Of a stretch of 64,000 bases of DNA, positions 1 to 9,085 are shown piece after piece. The DNA is from Bacillota bacterium. GTDB taxonomy: Bacteria > Bacillota > Clostridia > Christensenellales > Aristaeellaceae. A model generated the notes under the pieces. The model was not told the origin of the DNA and searched no databases. It saw only the letters and a program-made list of their open reading frames with translations. Location of the stretch: assembly GCA_023404345.1 (NCBI GenBank), contig JAEYCB010000066.1, positions 19,571 to 83,570 on the forward strand, written 5' to 3'. The translations under genes and the position numbers were made by a program. Within the stretch, counting starts at the first letter, position 1, and each line of letters starts with the position of its first letter.

Positions 1-1
1 G

Positions 2-340
2 GATGTGGGAGAACGCCTCATGAGGCTGGCCCGGCATTCGCACAGCCCACTGCTCTATGAGTGCAGCGGCCTGTTATGGATGCTGCTTTTGCCCCTTGCA
101 TTGACCGGCTGTGCCGTGAGCGGCGAAAAGCTGCTGCGTTCGGCTGCACCTCGTGTGCCCCGTTCGATAGCGGCCTTGATTCCTCTGCTGCCGGGCACGG
201 TGGCGGCGCTGGTCTGGCCGGACGATCTGCTTGGTGCGCTGGGCTGGGCACTGCCCTGGCGCGCGCTGCTCAGCGCCGCGGTGGGCGGAATGCTCTGGGT
301 GCTATCGGCTCGGGCGGGAAGGAAGGTGCATGCCGGATGA
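2..340 (+). CDS. Spore germination permease, GerAB type (C-terminal fragment)
   Basis: The reading frame is open from the window edge, so only the last about 112 residues are visible. It has three hydrophobic segments (roughly residues 18-35, 53-71 and 81-101), a basic tail, and no soluble domain. The stop overlaps the start of the next gene (ATGA), and that gene is a GerAC lipoprotein. GerAB proteins are amino-acid-transporter-like subunits of nutrient germinant receptors in the inner spore membrane and are encoded beside GerAC. The identification rests mainly on this neighbour and on the membrane topology; the sequence itself is not diagnostic. Confidence 0.6.
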   Translation, partial: DVGERLMRLARHSHSPLLYECSGLLWMLLLPLALTGCAVSGEKLLRSAAPRVPRSIAALIPLLPGTVAALVWPDDLLGALGWALPWRALLSAAVGGMLWVLSARAGRKVHAG

Positions 341-1446
341 AACGTGTATGGTTGCTGTGCCTTATACTGGCGGCAGCCCCGCTGCTGGGCGCGTGCAGCT
401 ATGCCTCGCTGGAACGACAGGTGTATTCCATCTGCCTGAGCGTGGACCTGGACGAGAAAGGACGCTATCAGGTGGGTGTGCAGGCCCCTCAAAGCAGCAC
501 CGAAAGCGGGGCGGCTGCCTACGACGTGCTGACAGCCACGGGAGATAGCTTTGATGACGCTATGCGCGTACTGTCCGCCTCCACACCCTATCCCTTCAAC
601 TTTTCGCAGGTGCGCCTGTGTCTGATCAGCTATGACCTGGCGGCTACCACGCACCTGCGTCCGTTGCTGCGCACGCTCTTTGAGATGCCCAGCATGCGGC
701 CTGACGCATATGTGATGGTGGCGCTGGGCAACGCAGCCGAGGTGATGGCCGCTCAGAAGCCGGACTTAGGCATGCGGCTGAGTACGCATCTCAACCTGCT
801 GTTTGAACAGCTTCGCCAGGAACGCATGCTGCCCTACAGCAGCCTTTCATCCTGCGTGCAGGAGCTTGGCGACGGCAAAGCGGACCTGCTTTTGTGTATC
901 TGCGCTGTGAACCAGAGTCTGGTGCCCGAGCAAGAGAAAAGTGGCGAGGATGCTTCCACAGGTTCGCAGGACGGAGCGGGTCAGAGCGGCGGGGACAGTT
1001 CTGGAACAGACGCCGCAGCCTTTGCCGGAGGTGAACCCTGGTCCGATGTTATGCTGCCGGAGTATATTCTGGCGGGCTTGCTGCCCCAGACTAGCATCAA
1101 TCCCGTCGAATATCTGGGCAGTGCCGCTGTGAGCGAGGGGCGCGTAAGTGGCCTTTTGACCGCGCGCGAGACGCAGATTGCTACGCTGGCTATGATTGAA
1201 GGACGGCGTGCCGTCGCCATCGACGGCGAGCAGCTTCAGCTTCAGTTGTTTTTGCCCAAGGATAGCGTCCTTGCTCAAAACCAGCAGGAAGTACAGGCCG
1301 TATTGGAAAAGCTACAGGCCCTGGGCTGCGATTCCTTTGGGTTTGGCTGGCATGCCGCCGGGGCGTTTTATACGGATGCGCAGCTGGAGGCATATGGGTT
1401 TCGCAGGCGTTTTCGAGAGGCGCAGGTTGTGACCTGCCTGAGGTAA
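337..1446 (+). CDS. gerAC: Ger(x)C family spore germination lipoprotein
   Basis: A 369-residue lipoprotein of a nutrient germinant receptor, anchored to the outer face of the spore inner membrane. The signal peptide is short and basic with a hydrophobic core and ends in the lipobox LLGAC, with the lipidated Cys at residue 20. Length is typical of the family. The start at 337 overlaps the preceding stop by 4 nt and puts the signal peptide at the N-terminus, whereas an upstream in-frame start would bury it. A low-complexity Ser/Gly/Asp insert at about residues 195-225 separates two domains, which is unusual. The gene is last in its operon and is followed by a hairpin. Confidence 0.85.
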   Translation: MKRVWLLCLILAAAPLLGACSYASLERQVYSICLSVDLDEKGRYQVGVQAPQSSTESGAAAYDVLTATGDSFDDAMRVLSASTPYPFNFSQVRLCLISYDLAATTHLRPLLRTLFEMPSMRPDAYVMVALGNAAEVMAAQKPDLGMRLSTHLNLLFEQLRQERMLPYSSLSSCVQELGDGKADLLLCICAVNQSLVPEQEKSGEDASTGSQDGAGQSGGDSSGTDAAAFAGGEPWSDVMLPEYILAGLLPQTSINPVEYLGSAAVSEGRVSGLLTARETQIATLAMIEGRRAVAIDGEQLQLQLFLPKDSVLAQNQQEVQAVLEKLQALGCDSFGFGWHAAGAFYTDAQLEAYGFRRRFREAQVVTCLR

Positions 1447-1509
1447 AGATACACATTTATGTAGCTGGTACGGAGAATTGTTGCTCAAACAAGTGGCTTT
1501 AATTATGAA

Positions 1510-1543
1510 AACCGTCCTTCCTATGGATTTGGGAGGGACGGTT
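1510..1543 (+). terminator. Probable terminator after gerAC
   Basis: AACCGTCC at 1510-1517 pairs with GGACGGTT near 1536-1543, extended by a short inner stem across a purine-rich loop. Only a short T-run (TTTG) follows, so termination may be partial. It closes the germination operon before the sugar transporter. Confidence 0.6.
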
Positions 1544-1636
1544 TGTGCGCTGCTTATCGTGGCCTTTATAAAATGGTCGAACGCAAAAAACCTAAAATAT
1601 ACAGCAATGAATTGAATGGCGCGCTTTTGTGCATCG

Positions 1637-1645
1637 TGTTACAAT
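1637..1645 (+). promoter_or_regulatory. Extended -10 promoter element of the GH112 operon
   Basis: TGTTACAAT fits an extended -10 (TGn-TACAAT) 70 nt before the binding-protein start. No good -35 lies 17 nt upstream, as is common for extended -10 promoters. A small hairpin (AAGGGC-gcat-GCCCTT, 1657-1672) lies in the leader and might be an operator or an mRNA-stability element. Confidence 0.4.
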
Positions 1646-1714
1646 ATTGCCATGAAAAGGGCGCATGCCCTTGTGCAACTTGACCGTTCTATGCAACGAA
1701 GGAGGCGTTTGTTC

Positions 1715-3010
1715 ATGAAAAAACTTGTTAGCCTGTTCCTTGCGCTGATCCTGGCGCTTGGCCTGAGCATTCCTGCGATGGCTGAGGGCACCACCCTGAG
1801 CGTGGCCGCCATTGAAACGGCTTACGGCTCTGAGATCTGGCAGGAGGTTACCGCTGCGTTCACCGAACTCACCGGCATTCAGGTGGACCTGGTGACTGAC
1901 AAAAACCTGGAGGACGTAATCTCCGCGCCCATGAAGGCCGGCGATTTCCCCGATGTGGTACATCTGGCTACCGGCCGTCCCGCCGCGCTGACCGAGACCC
2001 TCATCAAGGAAAACCTGCTTGAGGACATCACCGACGTGCTGAGCATGACCGTGCCCGGCGAAGACAAGCTGGTAAGTGAGAAGATCGTTCCTGGCTTCAC
2101 CGAGAGCTCTATGACCAATCCCTACGGCGACGGAAAGACCTACATGGCTCCCATGTTCTACAGCCCCTGCGGCCTGTTCTACAACGCTGGTCTGTTTAAG
2201 GAAAAAGGATGGGAAGTGCCCGAGACCTGGGATGAGATGTGGGAGCTGGGCGACAAGGCTGCTGCCGAAGGCATTGCGCTGTTTGCCTATCCTACCGCCG
2301 GCTACTTTGATGCGTTCTTCTATGCGCTGCTCTACGAATGCGGCGGCCCCGAATTCTTCGATCAGGCCACCCACTATGCCGAGGGTATCTGGGACACCGA
2401 GGAAGCCAAGACGGCCTTTGATATCGTTGCCAAGCTGGCTACCTACACCGAAAAGTCCGCTCCCTCCAATGCCAACAACGATAACTTCACCAAGAACCAG
2501 CAGCTGATTCTGGACAACAAGGCGCTCTTTATGCCCAACGGCAACTGGGTGATTGGCGAAATGGCTGAAGCGCCCCGCGCTGAGGGCTTTGAGTGGGGCT
2601 TCACCGCTCTGCCTGCTGCGACCGAAGGCGGAGACCGCTACAGCTATACCTGGTTTGAGCAGCTCTGGATTCCCTCCGAGGCCGCCAACAAGGATGCTGC
2701 CAAGCAGTTTGTGGCTTTCATGTACTCTGATGTGGCCGCCGAGATCTTTGCCAAGGGCAACGCCATTCAGCCCATCGTCGGCTTTGCCGATAAGCTGGAG
2801 GGTGACAACAAGATTTACTACTCCATCTACGACAACGGCGCCAAGGCTGCTCTGGGTGGCTTCGCCGCCACTGATCCCGTCGAGGGCGTGAACATCGGCG
2901 ATACGGTGTTTGGCACGGTGAACTCTCTGGTCAGTGGCGACAAGACCCAGGAACAGTGGATTGAGCAGATCAAGAGCGATAGCGATCTTCTGCGTCAGGC
3001 ACTGAAATAA
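1715..3010 (+). CDS. Extracellular sugar-binding protein of ABC transporter
   Basis: A 431-residue family 1 (MalE/UgpB-type) solute-binding protein. The signal peptide covers about residues 1-25 and ends in AMAE, with no lipobox Cys, which is odd for a Gram-positive binding protein. The mature part starts TTLSVAAIETAYG and keeps the family's TDKNLEDV-type N-lobe and the GNWVIGEM segment of the C-lobe. The ATG at 1715 is preceded by AAGGAGG at 1699-1705; an upstream in-frame start would hide the signal peptide. With the two permeases and the GH112 enzyme downstream, the likely ligand is a galactosyl-beta-1,3-N-acetylhexosamine such as galacto-N-biose or lacto-N-biose. That ligand is inferred from context. 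Confidence 0.9.
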   Translation: MKKLVSLFLALILALGLSIPAMAEGTTLSVAAIETAYGSEIWQEVTAAFTELTGIQVDLVTDKNLEDVISAPMKAGDFPDVVHLATGRPAALTETLIKENLLEDITDVLSMTVPGEDKLVSEKIVPGFTESSMTNPYGDGKTYMAPMFYSPCGLFYNAGLFKEKGWEVPETWDEMWELGDKAAAEGIALFAYPTAGYFDAFFYALLYECGGPEFFDQATHYAEGIWDTEEAKTAFDIVAKLATYTEKSAPSNANNDNFTKNQQLILDNKALFMPNGNWVIGEMAEAPRAEGFEWGFTALPAATEGGDRYSYTWFEQLWIPSEAANKDAAKQFVAFMYSDVAAEIFAKGNAIQPIVGFADKLEGDNKIYYSIYDNGAKAALGGFAATDPVEGVNIGDTVFGTVNSLVSGDKTQEQWIEQIKSDSDLLRQALK

Positions 3011-3025
3011 GGTCCACAATCCGCC

Positions 3026-3059
3026 GGCCGCGGCAAGCAGGAAGCTGCTCGCCGCGGCC
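3026..3059 (+). terminator. Intercistronic stem-loop between binding protein and permeases
   Basis: GGCCGCGGC at 3026-3034 pairs perfectly with 3051-3059, with an inner AGCAG/CTGCT stem, followed by TTTCTC. Such leaky hairpins commonly keep binding-protein transcript more abundant than permease transcript. Confidence 0.65.
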
Positions 3060-3099
3060 TTTCTCATCGGCCTGGCTTCTGTGAGAGGAGGAGAACGCC

Positions 3100-3993
3100 T
3101 TGGATAAGCAAAAAGGAAGAGGCGGGTTCATTGCAATGTGCATACTGCCGGCGGTGATCCTGTTTTTCGTCTTCATGATTTTGCCTACCTTCAATATTTT
3201 CCGCATGTCTTTATATAAGTGGGGCGGCTTTTCGTCAAAACGTACATTTGTAGGGTTTGAGAATTTTACCAAGCTTTTTAAGGACATGAAGTTTTTGCAG
3301 TCTGTGGAAAACACGCTGCTTTTGATTGTGGTCGTCAGCGTGATTACCATGTCGCTGGCCATCATTTTTGCGGCGTGCCTGTCCCGCGAAAAGATCAAGG
3401 GGCAGAACTTCTTCCGTGTCGTTTTCTATATTCCCAACATTCTCTCCATCGTTATCATCAGCGCCATTTTCTCAGCCATTTATGATGCCAATAACGGCAT
3501 GCTCAATTCCATCCTTGCATTGTTTAAGGGCGCTGATGCTCAGCCTGTTTACTGGCTGGGTGATCAAAGCATCGTGATCTACAGTCTGGCCGGAGCCATG
3601 ATCTGGCAGGCCATTGGCTACTATATGGTCATGTACATGGCGTCCATGGCCTCCATCCCTGAATCGCTGTACGAGTCGGCCAACCTGGAAGGCGCGGGAC
3701 GTGTACATCAGTTCTTCCACATCACGCTGCCGCTGATCTGGACCAACCTGCGCACAACACTGACCTTCTTCATCATCTCCACCATCAACATGAGCTTTAT
3801 GTTCGTCAAGGCTATGACCTCCGGTGGGCCAGACGGCAGTACTGAGGTATTTCTCAGTTACATGTACAAGCAGGCGTACACCAACTCTGCCTATGGCTAC
3901 GGCATGGCGATCGGCGTGGTGGTGTTTGCGTTCTCCTTCGCACTCAGCGCCATCATCAATGCCATCACCAAGCGTGATGTGCTGGAATACTAA
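3100..3993 (+). CDS. Sugar ABC transporter permease, MalF/UgpA type
   Basis: A 297-residue inner-membrane permease with about six hydrophobic segments, starting with a strong one at about residues 11-33. The EAA loop that docks the ATPase is visible as ESANLEGAGRVHQFFHITLP (about residues 190-209). The start is TTG, chosen because GAGGAGGAG lies just upstream and there is no in-frame ATG at a suitable distance. It is co-transcribed with the second permease 12 nt downstream. No ATPase gene is present in the operon, so a shared MsmX-type ATPase elsewhere probably energises it. Confidence 0.9.
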   Translation: MDKQKGRGGFIAMCILPAVILFFVFMILPTFNIFRMSLYKWGGFSSKRTFVGFENFTKLFKDMKFLQSVENTLLLIVVVSVITMSLAIIFAACLSREKIKGQNFFRVVFYIPNILSIVIISAIFSAIYDANNGMLNSILALFKGADAQPVYWLGDQSIVIYSLAGAMIWQAIGYYMVMYMASMASIPESLYESANLEGAGRVHQFFHITLPLIWTNLRTTLTFFIISTINMSFMFVKAMTSGGPDGSTEVFLSYMYKQAYTNSAYGYGMAIGVVVFAFSFALSAIINAITKRDVLEY

Positions 3994-4005
3994 GGAGGCG
4001 TCAGC

Positions 4006-4899
4006 ATGAAAGAAAAACGCAAGCCTCGCTTTACCGGCGAACAGCTCTATCATATTTTTATCTACGTGGTGCTGGCAGTGCTGGCCATTTGCATTCTGGT
4101 GCCCGTGGGCTGGGTGTTCATGGCTTCCATCAAGCAGAACGCCGAGTTCTACGGCAGCCCTTGGGCGCTTCCCATGGGCGTGTATTGGCAAAACTTTGTG
4201 GACGCCTGGACCACGGCCCGCATGGGCGAGTTCATGCTCAACTCCGTGCTGACTACGGCCATCGCCTTGGCACTGCTGCTGGTGGTGGCTCTGCCTGCCG
4301 CTTATGTGCTCAGCCGCTTCCGCTTCCGCGGCGTCAAACTGCTCAACACCCTGTTCATGGGCGGCCTGTTCATCAACGTCAACTACATCGTCGTGCCCAT
4401 CTTCCTGATGTTTGTGGATGCGGATAAGGCGTTGCGCGGTATTGGACTGGAGGGATTCTTCCTCAACAATATCGTGATGCTGGCAGTGGTGTATGCATCT
4501 ACGGCCCTGCCCTTTACCATCTATCTGCTGTCCGGATATTTTGCCACGTTGCCCAAAGCCTATGAGGAAGCAGCTTATATCGACGGCGCGTCCTACTCAC
4601 GTACTATGGTCAAGGTCATCTTCCCCATGGCCAAGCCCAGCATTGTGACGGTGATCCTGTTTAACTTCCTGTCCTTCTGGAACGAGTACATCATCGCCAT
4701 GACGCTGCTGACCGATCCCAAGGGTCCCAAGACCCTGCCGGTGGGATTGATGAACCTGATGAAGGCGCAGAACGCCGCCGCCCAGTACGGACAGATGTAT
4801 GCCGGCTTGGTGCTGGTGATGCTGCCTACGCTGATCCTCTATATCTGCGTGCAGAAGAAGCTGACGCAGGGCATGACCTTGGGCGGCCTGAAAGGATGA
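4006..4899 (+). CDS. Sugar ABC transporter permease, MalG/UgpE type
   Basis: The partner permease, 297 residues with six predicted transmembrane segments. Its EAA loop reads YEEAAYIDGASYSRTMVKVI (about residues 185-204), followed by the typical P-x-A-KP segment. An AAGGAGG ribosome site overlaps the end of the preceding gene. It forms a heterodimer with the upstream permease in the same operon as the binding protein and the GH112 phosphorylase. Confidence 0.92.
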   Translation: MKEKRKPRFTGEQLYHIFIYVVLAVLAICILVPVGWVFMASIKQNAEFYGSPWALPMGVYWQNFVDAWTTARMGEFMLNSVLTTAIALALLLVVALPAAYVLSRFRFRGVKLLNTLFMGGLFINVNYIVVPIFLMFVDADKALRGIGLEGFFLNNIVMLAVVYASTALPFTIYLLSGYFATLPKAYEEAAYIDGASYSRTMVKVIFPMAKPSIVTVILFNFLSFWNEYIIAMTLLTDPKGPKTLPVGLMNLMKAQNAAAQYGQMYAGLVLVMLPTLILYICVQKKLTQGMTLGGLKG

Positions 4900-4906
4900 G
4901 TGAGCG

Positions 4907-5083
4907 ATGGAATACACGAAACAGCGGATTCTTACAGCGGTGCGTGTGATCCTGTTCCTGCTTTTCTGCGGGCTGGTGATGCACGGCCAGCGGGGCATTT
5001 CCTATGCCAATCTGGGCGAGATGACCGTGGGGCTGGTAGGCATGCTCGTCCTCATCTGGGATTACAACAGAAGAAATCGTTGA
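4907..5083 (+). CDS. Small membrane protein, DUF6903-like
   Basis: A 58-residue protein with two hydrophobic stretches (about residues 10-24 and 36-50), a basic start (MEYTKQR) and a basic tail (YNRRNR). I chose this frame over the overlapping frame at 4900-5088 because only this one gives a coherent membrane protein. It sits 7 nt after the permease stop and 10 nt before the GH112 gene, so it is translated from the same operon. I recall small proteins of about this size, called DUF6903, beside sugar ABC genes in Clostridia, but the assignment is from memory. Its function is unknown; a small transporter-associated subunit is possible. Confidence 0.6.
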   Translation: MEYTKQRILTAVRVILFLLFCGLVMHGQRGISYANLGEMTVGLVGMLVLIWDYNRRNR

Positions 5084-5093
5084 GGTGACCTGA

Positions 5094-7262
5094 ATGGATA
5101 AGGATAACCGCATGATGGGCCGGGTAACCATTCCCACGGACGTGGACGTGGTGGACGACACCCTTAAGCTAATGGAACGCTGGGGCGCAGACGCCCTGCG
5201 CGACTGCGACGGCACGGACTTCCCCGAAGCGCTCCGCTCCACCGGAGCCAAGGTATATGCCACCTACTACACTACCCGCAAGGATAACGACTGGGCCCGC
5301 CAAAATCCGGATGAGGTGCAGCAATGCTACATCATGACGGGATTTCACACGGCGACCGCTCCGGAATTGCGCATCCCGCTGATGCAGGGCGTATCGCCGG
5401 AACTGATGCAGGTTAACACCCGTGACGACATTCACCGCTGGTGGGAAGTAATGGACCGCACTGAGGGCACTGTCGTGGACACGGCGCAATGGTCCTATGA
5501 GGATGGTGTGGTGACCGTTCATGACGCCAAACCCTACCATGAATACACGGTCAGCTTCCTGTGCTACCTCATCTGGGACCCGGTGCACATGTATAACGCC
5601 ATCGTCAATGAGTGGAAGGATTTCGAGCACCAGATCACCTTCGATGTACGCCAGCCTAAGACGCATGCCTTTAGCCTGAAGCGCCTGCGCACCTTCCTGG
5701 AGAACCATCCGTATGTAAACGTGGTGCGCTACACCACGTTCTTCCACCAGTTCACGCTGGTCTTTGACGAACTCAAACGCCAGAAGTACGTGGACTGGTA
5801 CGGCTATTCCGCCTCGGTGTCCCCCTACATCCTGGAGCGGTTTGAAAAGGAAGTGGGCTATCCCTTCCGGCCTGAGTACATCGTCGATCAGGGCTACTAC
5901 AACAACCAGTACCGCGTTCCCAGCAAGGAATACCTGGACTTCCAGGCCTTCCAGCGGCGGGAGGTCGCGGCGTTGGCCAGGGAGTTTGTGGACATCACCC
6001 ATGAGTATGGCCGAGAGGCCATGATGTTCCTGGGCGACCACTGGATTGGCACTGAGCCGTTCATGCCGGAATTTGCCGGCATCGGGCTGGACGCGGTGGT
6101 GGGCAGCGTCGGAAACGGCAGTACGCTACGCCTGATCAGCGACATTCCCGGCGTCAAATACACCGAGGGACGCTTTTTGCCCTACTTCTTCCCCGATACC
6201 TTCCACGAGGGCGGCGATCCTGTGGGCGAGGCGCGCGACAACTGGCTTACCGCCCGGCGCGCCATTCTGCGCAAGCCCATCGACCGCATCGGCTACGGCG
6301 GCTACCTCAAGCTGGCCTGCCAGTTCCCGGAGTTCCTTGATTATGTGGAAAGTGTGTGTAACGAGTTCCGGCAGCTTTACCAAAACGTCCAGGGCGGCCG
6401 GCTAGTGTGCCTGAGGCACGTGGCCGTGCTCAACTGCTGGGGCAAGGCACGCTCCTGGGGCTGTCACATGGTGCACCATGCCCTGTATCAGAAGGAGAAT
6501 TACAGCTACGCAGGCGTGATTGAGGCGCTTAGTGGCGCGCCGTTCGACGTATCCTTCATCAGCTTCGAGGACATCGAGAAGCACCCTGATCTCCTGAATG
6601 GTCTGGATGTGCTCATCTGTGTGGGCGATGGCGACACCGCACATACTGGCGGCAGATGGTGGGAAAACGCACTGGTTGCGTCCGCCATCCGTGGCTTTGT
6701 GCTTGGCGGCGGCGGCTTCATCGGCGTGGGCGAGCCCAGCGGCCATCAGTATCAGGGCCATTATTTCCAGCTGGCCTCGGTGCTGGGCGTGGAAAAGGAA
6801 ACGGGCTTTACCCTGGGCTACGGAAAGTTTAACCAGCAGGAGCATCCTGAGCACTTCCTGCTGGAGGATGCCAGCGAGCCCGTTAACTTCGGCGAAGGCA
6901 AGAAGGGCGTGTATGCGCTGGAAGGCACGCAGGTGCTCATCAAGTGCAATGGCGATGTGCAGCTGAGCGTCAACGATGCGGGCAAGGGACGCGCGGTTTA
7001 TGTGAGCGGCCTGCCCTACAGCCCGCAGAACGCGCGCCTTCTGCACCGCGCGGTGATGTGGGCCTCTCATGGCGAGGGAGAGCTGCGCCGCTGGTTCAGC
7101 GAAAACCCCGCCGTGGATGTGCATGCCTATGAGGGCAGCCGTAAGTACTGCGTGGTCAACAACTCTGCCGAGACTCAGTCCACCACCGTGTACCGCGGCG
7201 ATGGCTCCTCCTTCCCGCTGGAGCTGGCTGCGGGTGGGATTGAGTGGTTCGATATGGAATAA
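5094..7262 (+). CDS. GH112 1,3-beta-galactosyl-N-acetylhexosamine phosphorylase
   Basis: A 722-residue cytoplasmic phosphorylase of family GH112. It cleaves Gal-beta-1,3-GlcNAc or Gal-beta-1,3-GalNAc with phosphate to give galactose 1-phosphate and the free HexNAc. The N-terminal TIM barrel, a central glutamine-amidotransferase-like domain (about residues 430-650) and a small C-terminal beta domain are in family order, at the family's usual length. Asp315 in GDHWIGTEP sits where the catalytic acid Asp313 of the Bifidobacterium enzyme would be expected; that alignment is by eye. GH112 also includes galactosyl-rhamnose phosphorylases, so substrate choice is not proven. It is the last gene of the uptake operon. 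Confidence 0.92.
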   Translation: MDKDNRMMGRVTIPTDVDVVDDTLKLMERWGADALRDCDGTDFPEALRSTGAKVYATYYTTRKDNDWARQNPDEVQQCYIMTGFHTATAPELRIPLMQGVSPELMQVNTRDDIHRWWEVMDRTEGTVVDTAQWSYEDGVVTVHDAKPYHEYTVSFLCYLIWDPVHMYNAIVNEWKDFEHQITFDVRQPKTHAFSLKRLRTFLENHPYVNVVRYTTFFHQFTLVFDELKRQKYVDWYGYSASVSPYILERFEKEVGYPFRPEYIVDQGYYNNQYRVPSKEYLDFQAFQRREVAALAREFVDITHEYGREAMMFLGDHWIGTEPFMPEFAGIGLDAVVGSVGNGSTLRLISDIPGVKYTEGRFLPYFFPDTFHEGGDPVGEARDNWLTARRAILRKPIDRIGYGGYLKLACQFPEFLDYVESVCNEFRQLYQNVQGGRLVCLRHVAVLNCWGKARSWGCHMVHHALYQKENYSYAGVIEALSGAPFDVSFISFEDIEKHPDLLNGLDVLICVGDGDTAHTGGRWWENALVASAIRGFVLGGGGFIGVGEPSGHQYQGHYFQLASVLGVEKETGFTLGYGKFNQQEHPEHFLLEDASEPVNFGEGKKGVYALEGTQVLIKCNGDVQLSVNDAGKGRAVYVSGLPYSPQNARLLHRAVMWASHGEGELRRWFSENPAVDVHAYEGSRKYCVVNNSAETQSTTVYRGDGSSFPLELAAGGIEWFDME

Positions 7263-7388
7263 TCCAAATGAAAAGCGTTCCCGGCTGTTTGCATTGTTTT
7301 GTCAAGGGTGTTTTCTAATTTCCTCGAACATGAGAGAATTTGGACAAAGGGCTTCAATAATGAAAGAGGCGCTGCTTATCCATGAACA

Positions 7389-7432
7389 AAAGTTTCAGAC
7401 CGTTGACAAAGTCGTCAACGGTCTGAAACTTT
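7389..7432. repeat. Perfect 19-bp inverted repeat in a 420-bp gap
   Basis: Arms at 7389-7407 and 7414-7432 (beginning AAAGTTTCAGACC) are perfect complements around a 6-nt loop. There is no T-run, so it is a weak terminator candidate and could be a relic of a mobile element. The rest of 7263-7686 contains only a short open stretch (7511-7645, ending VMVFKTKLT) that may be the tail of a lost gene. The base composition there is AT-richer than that of the neighbouring genes. Confidence 0.7.
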
Positions 7433-7686
7433 ATCGAAAAACACAAAACAGTATCTGCATTGTTCATCTCAACTATTCCAAGAAGACTGCTGTTGCATAT
7501 GTGCATGTGTAAATCCACCTGGTTGAGGATGGCGCTCGCGGTTTTAGAACAAAAATACGATGAAGATGCAACCACCTACTTGAAGGAGTTTTCTTCTACC
7601 AAACGCAATGAAACTGTTATGGTTTTCAAAACGAAATTGACATAACACACTCATTGGGTGCGTTACAATGTTGTGAGGTGATAACC

Positions 7687-8336
7687 ATGACCATTCGTGA
7701 GATGAGAGCTTCTCTGGGCAACACGCAGGGTGAATTTGCTGCCCGTTACAACATCCCGTTTCGCACTGTACAGAACTGGGAGACTGGTGTGCGAAGCCGC
7801 CGGAGTATATCATTGATCTGCTGGAAAGCCGTGTCCGCGCTGATCTGGTCAACCGGAGAACGGTAGAACTGTCGAAGTATAGTCCGCAGAAGCGTGACCT
7901 GCCCAAGCGCCGTGACTATGTAGGCGCAATGACATGGCTGAAGGCTGTTCGAAATTGCCTTGGCGAAAAGATCGTCTTTACATTGGATGAGGCGCTGATG
8001 TGTCAGGGACATTTCAGCAGTCGCAGCGATGAGTATCTGGTCTGGGTATATGGTGATAATACCGTTACCCAGTACAATGGCGTGGTCGTGCTGGGAAATC
8101 AGGTGAGCCCGCACAGCGTCAGGGAACGCAATGACCTGCTGTACACGGACTGCAACAGAACCCTGTCTGATGCGCTAGCAAACGAAGCAATTCTGGATAT
8201 GCGGGGCATCACCGAAGCGATCAGCAAGTATTATTACCGAAATGGTGAGAGCTTTGACGGACTGACTATTGCACCGGAATATCAGACAAGGTTTGACCGG
8301 TTGGCTGAAGAGGCCATTGATTATGATGGAAATTGA
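7687..8336 (+). pseudogene. HTH-domain gene of a toxin-antitoxin-like pair, frameshifted
   Basis: The first about 36 codons encode an XRE-type helix-turn-helix (MTIREMRASLGNTQGEFAAR, then NIPFRTVQNWETGVR). The natural continuation, KPPEYIIDLLESRV, is found only after a +1 shift, so one base (probably an A at about 7793-7795) has been lost. The second frame then stays open for about 175 codons to 8336 and encodes an unassigned domain. A ribosome site (GTGAGGTG) precedes the ATG at 7687. The next gene is a broken AbiEii-like nucleotidyltransferase, so this was probably its regulator or antitoxin. A single sequencing error is possible, but decay of the neighbour makes true loss likelier. Confidence 0.75.
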
Positions 8337-8350
8337 GGGAGTGGCGTGTA

Positions 8351-9085
8351 ATGACCATTACGGCTGAAGAAAGACTGATGTATCAGGTGATGAAAACTAT
8401 CTATGACAGCGGCATTCCTGTCAGCTTCAAGGGCTCCATGGTGCTGAAAGCCTGTCTGCTGGAAGCTGGTTATGCCGAAGAAACACGCCATACTGTAGAC
8501 ATTGACGGCAACTGAAACTCCGATACGCCGCCGTCAGCTGAGTAGATGGTGGAGGCCTTGCAGGAAGCTATCCGCAAGCAGGGCATTGATCTGGAGGTCG
8601 GCATCTACAGAATGTACGGTGAGAGCCGTTCTGCTGGCTTTGAACTGACTGACAGAGATACCGGCGAAGTACTGTTCTCCATGGACATTGATGTGAACCG
8701 TCCTATTCCTTCGACTAAAATGTACGAAGTGGAAGGGCTGCGCTTCTGGGGCGTAGCTCCTGCCCAGATGATCGCAGACAAGATTTCTGCGCTTTCCAGC
8801 GATAAGATATTCTGAAGGATCAAAGATGTCGTTGATCTGTATTACTTCTCCAAGGTGTTTAATTTTGATAAGGAAGATGTTCAGAAACGCCTGAAAGACA
8901 GCGACTGGGAACTTGGTAGTTTTTACGGTTTTCTCCACCGGCGTGGCAAGTTGGAACACTTCTATGAGAAATTCCGATTTGCGGGCGATGCGGATAAGCC
9001 GCTGTTTGCGGATGTGCACCACGCTGTAAAGCAGCATATCAAAGTGATCTTGCCCAAGGAAAGAAGTATGGATTGCGAAAGATAA
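8351..9085 (+). pseudogene. AbiEii/AbiGii-like nucleotidyltransferase toxin, three stop codons
   Basis: One frame runs from the ATG at 8351 to 9085 (245 codons), interrupted by TGA at 8513-8515, TAG at 8543-8545 and TGA at 8813-8815. The conceptual protein has the family pattern: FKGSMVLKACL, then HTVDIDGN, IPSTKMYEVEGLRFWGVAP, MIADKISAL and KDVVDLYYFS. The stops fall where a Trp (after DIDGN), a Gln (SAE-x-MV) and an Arg (KIF-x-RIKD) would be expected, each reachable by one transition. AbiEii proteins are nucleotidyltransferase toxins of abortive-infection and toxin-antitoxin systems. The gene is inactive unless stops are suppressed. Confidence 0.8.

Noticed and set aside
4900..5088. Alternative frame for the small gene between permease and GH112
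   Set aside because: The frame at 4907-5083 gives a coherent membrane protein, while this one is a non-hydrophobic shadow starting at a GTG directly after the permease stop.
7637..7669. TTGACA and TACAAT before the decayed HTH gene as a promoter
   Set aside because: The spacer is 21 bp, too long for a normal sigma-A promoter, and no MerR-type regulator is adjacent.
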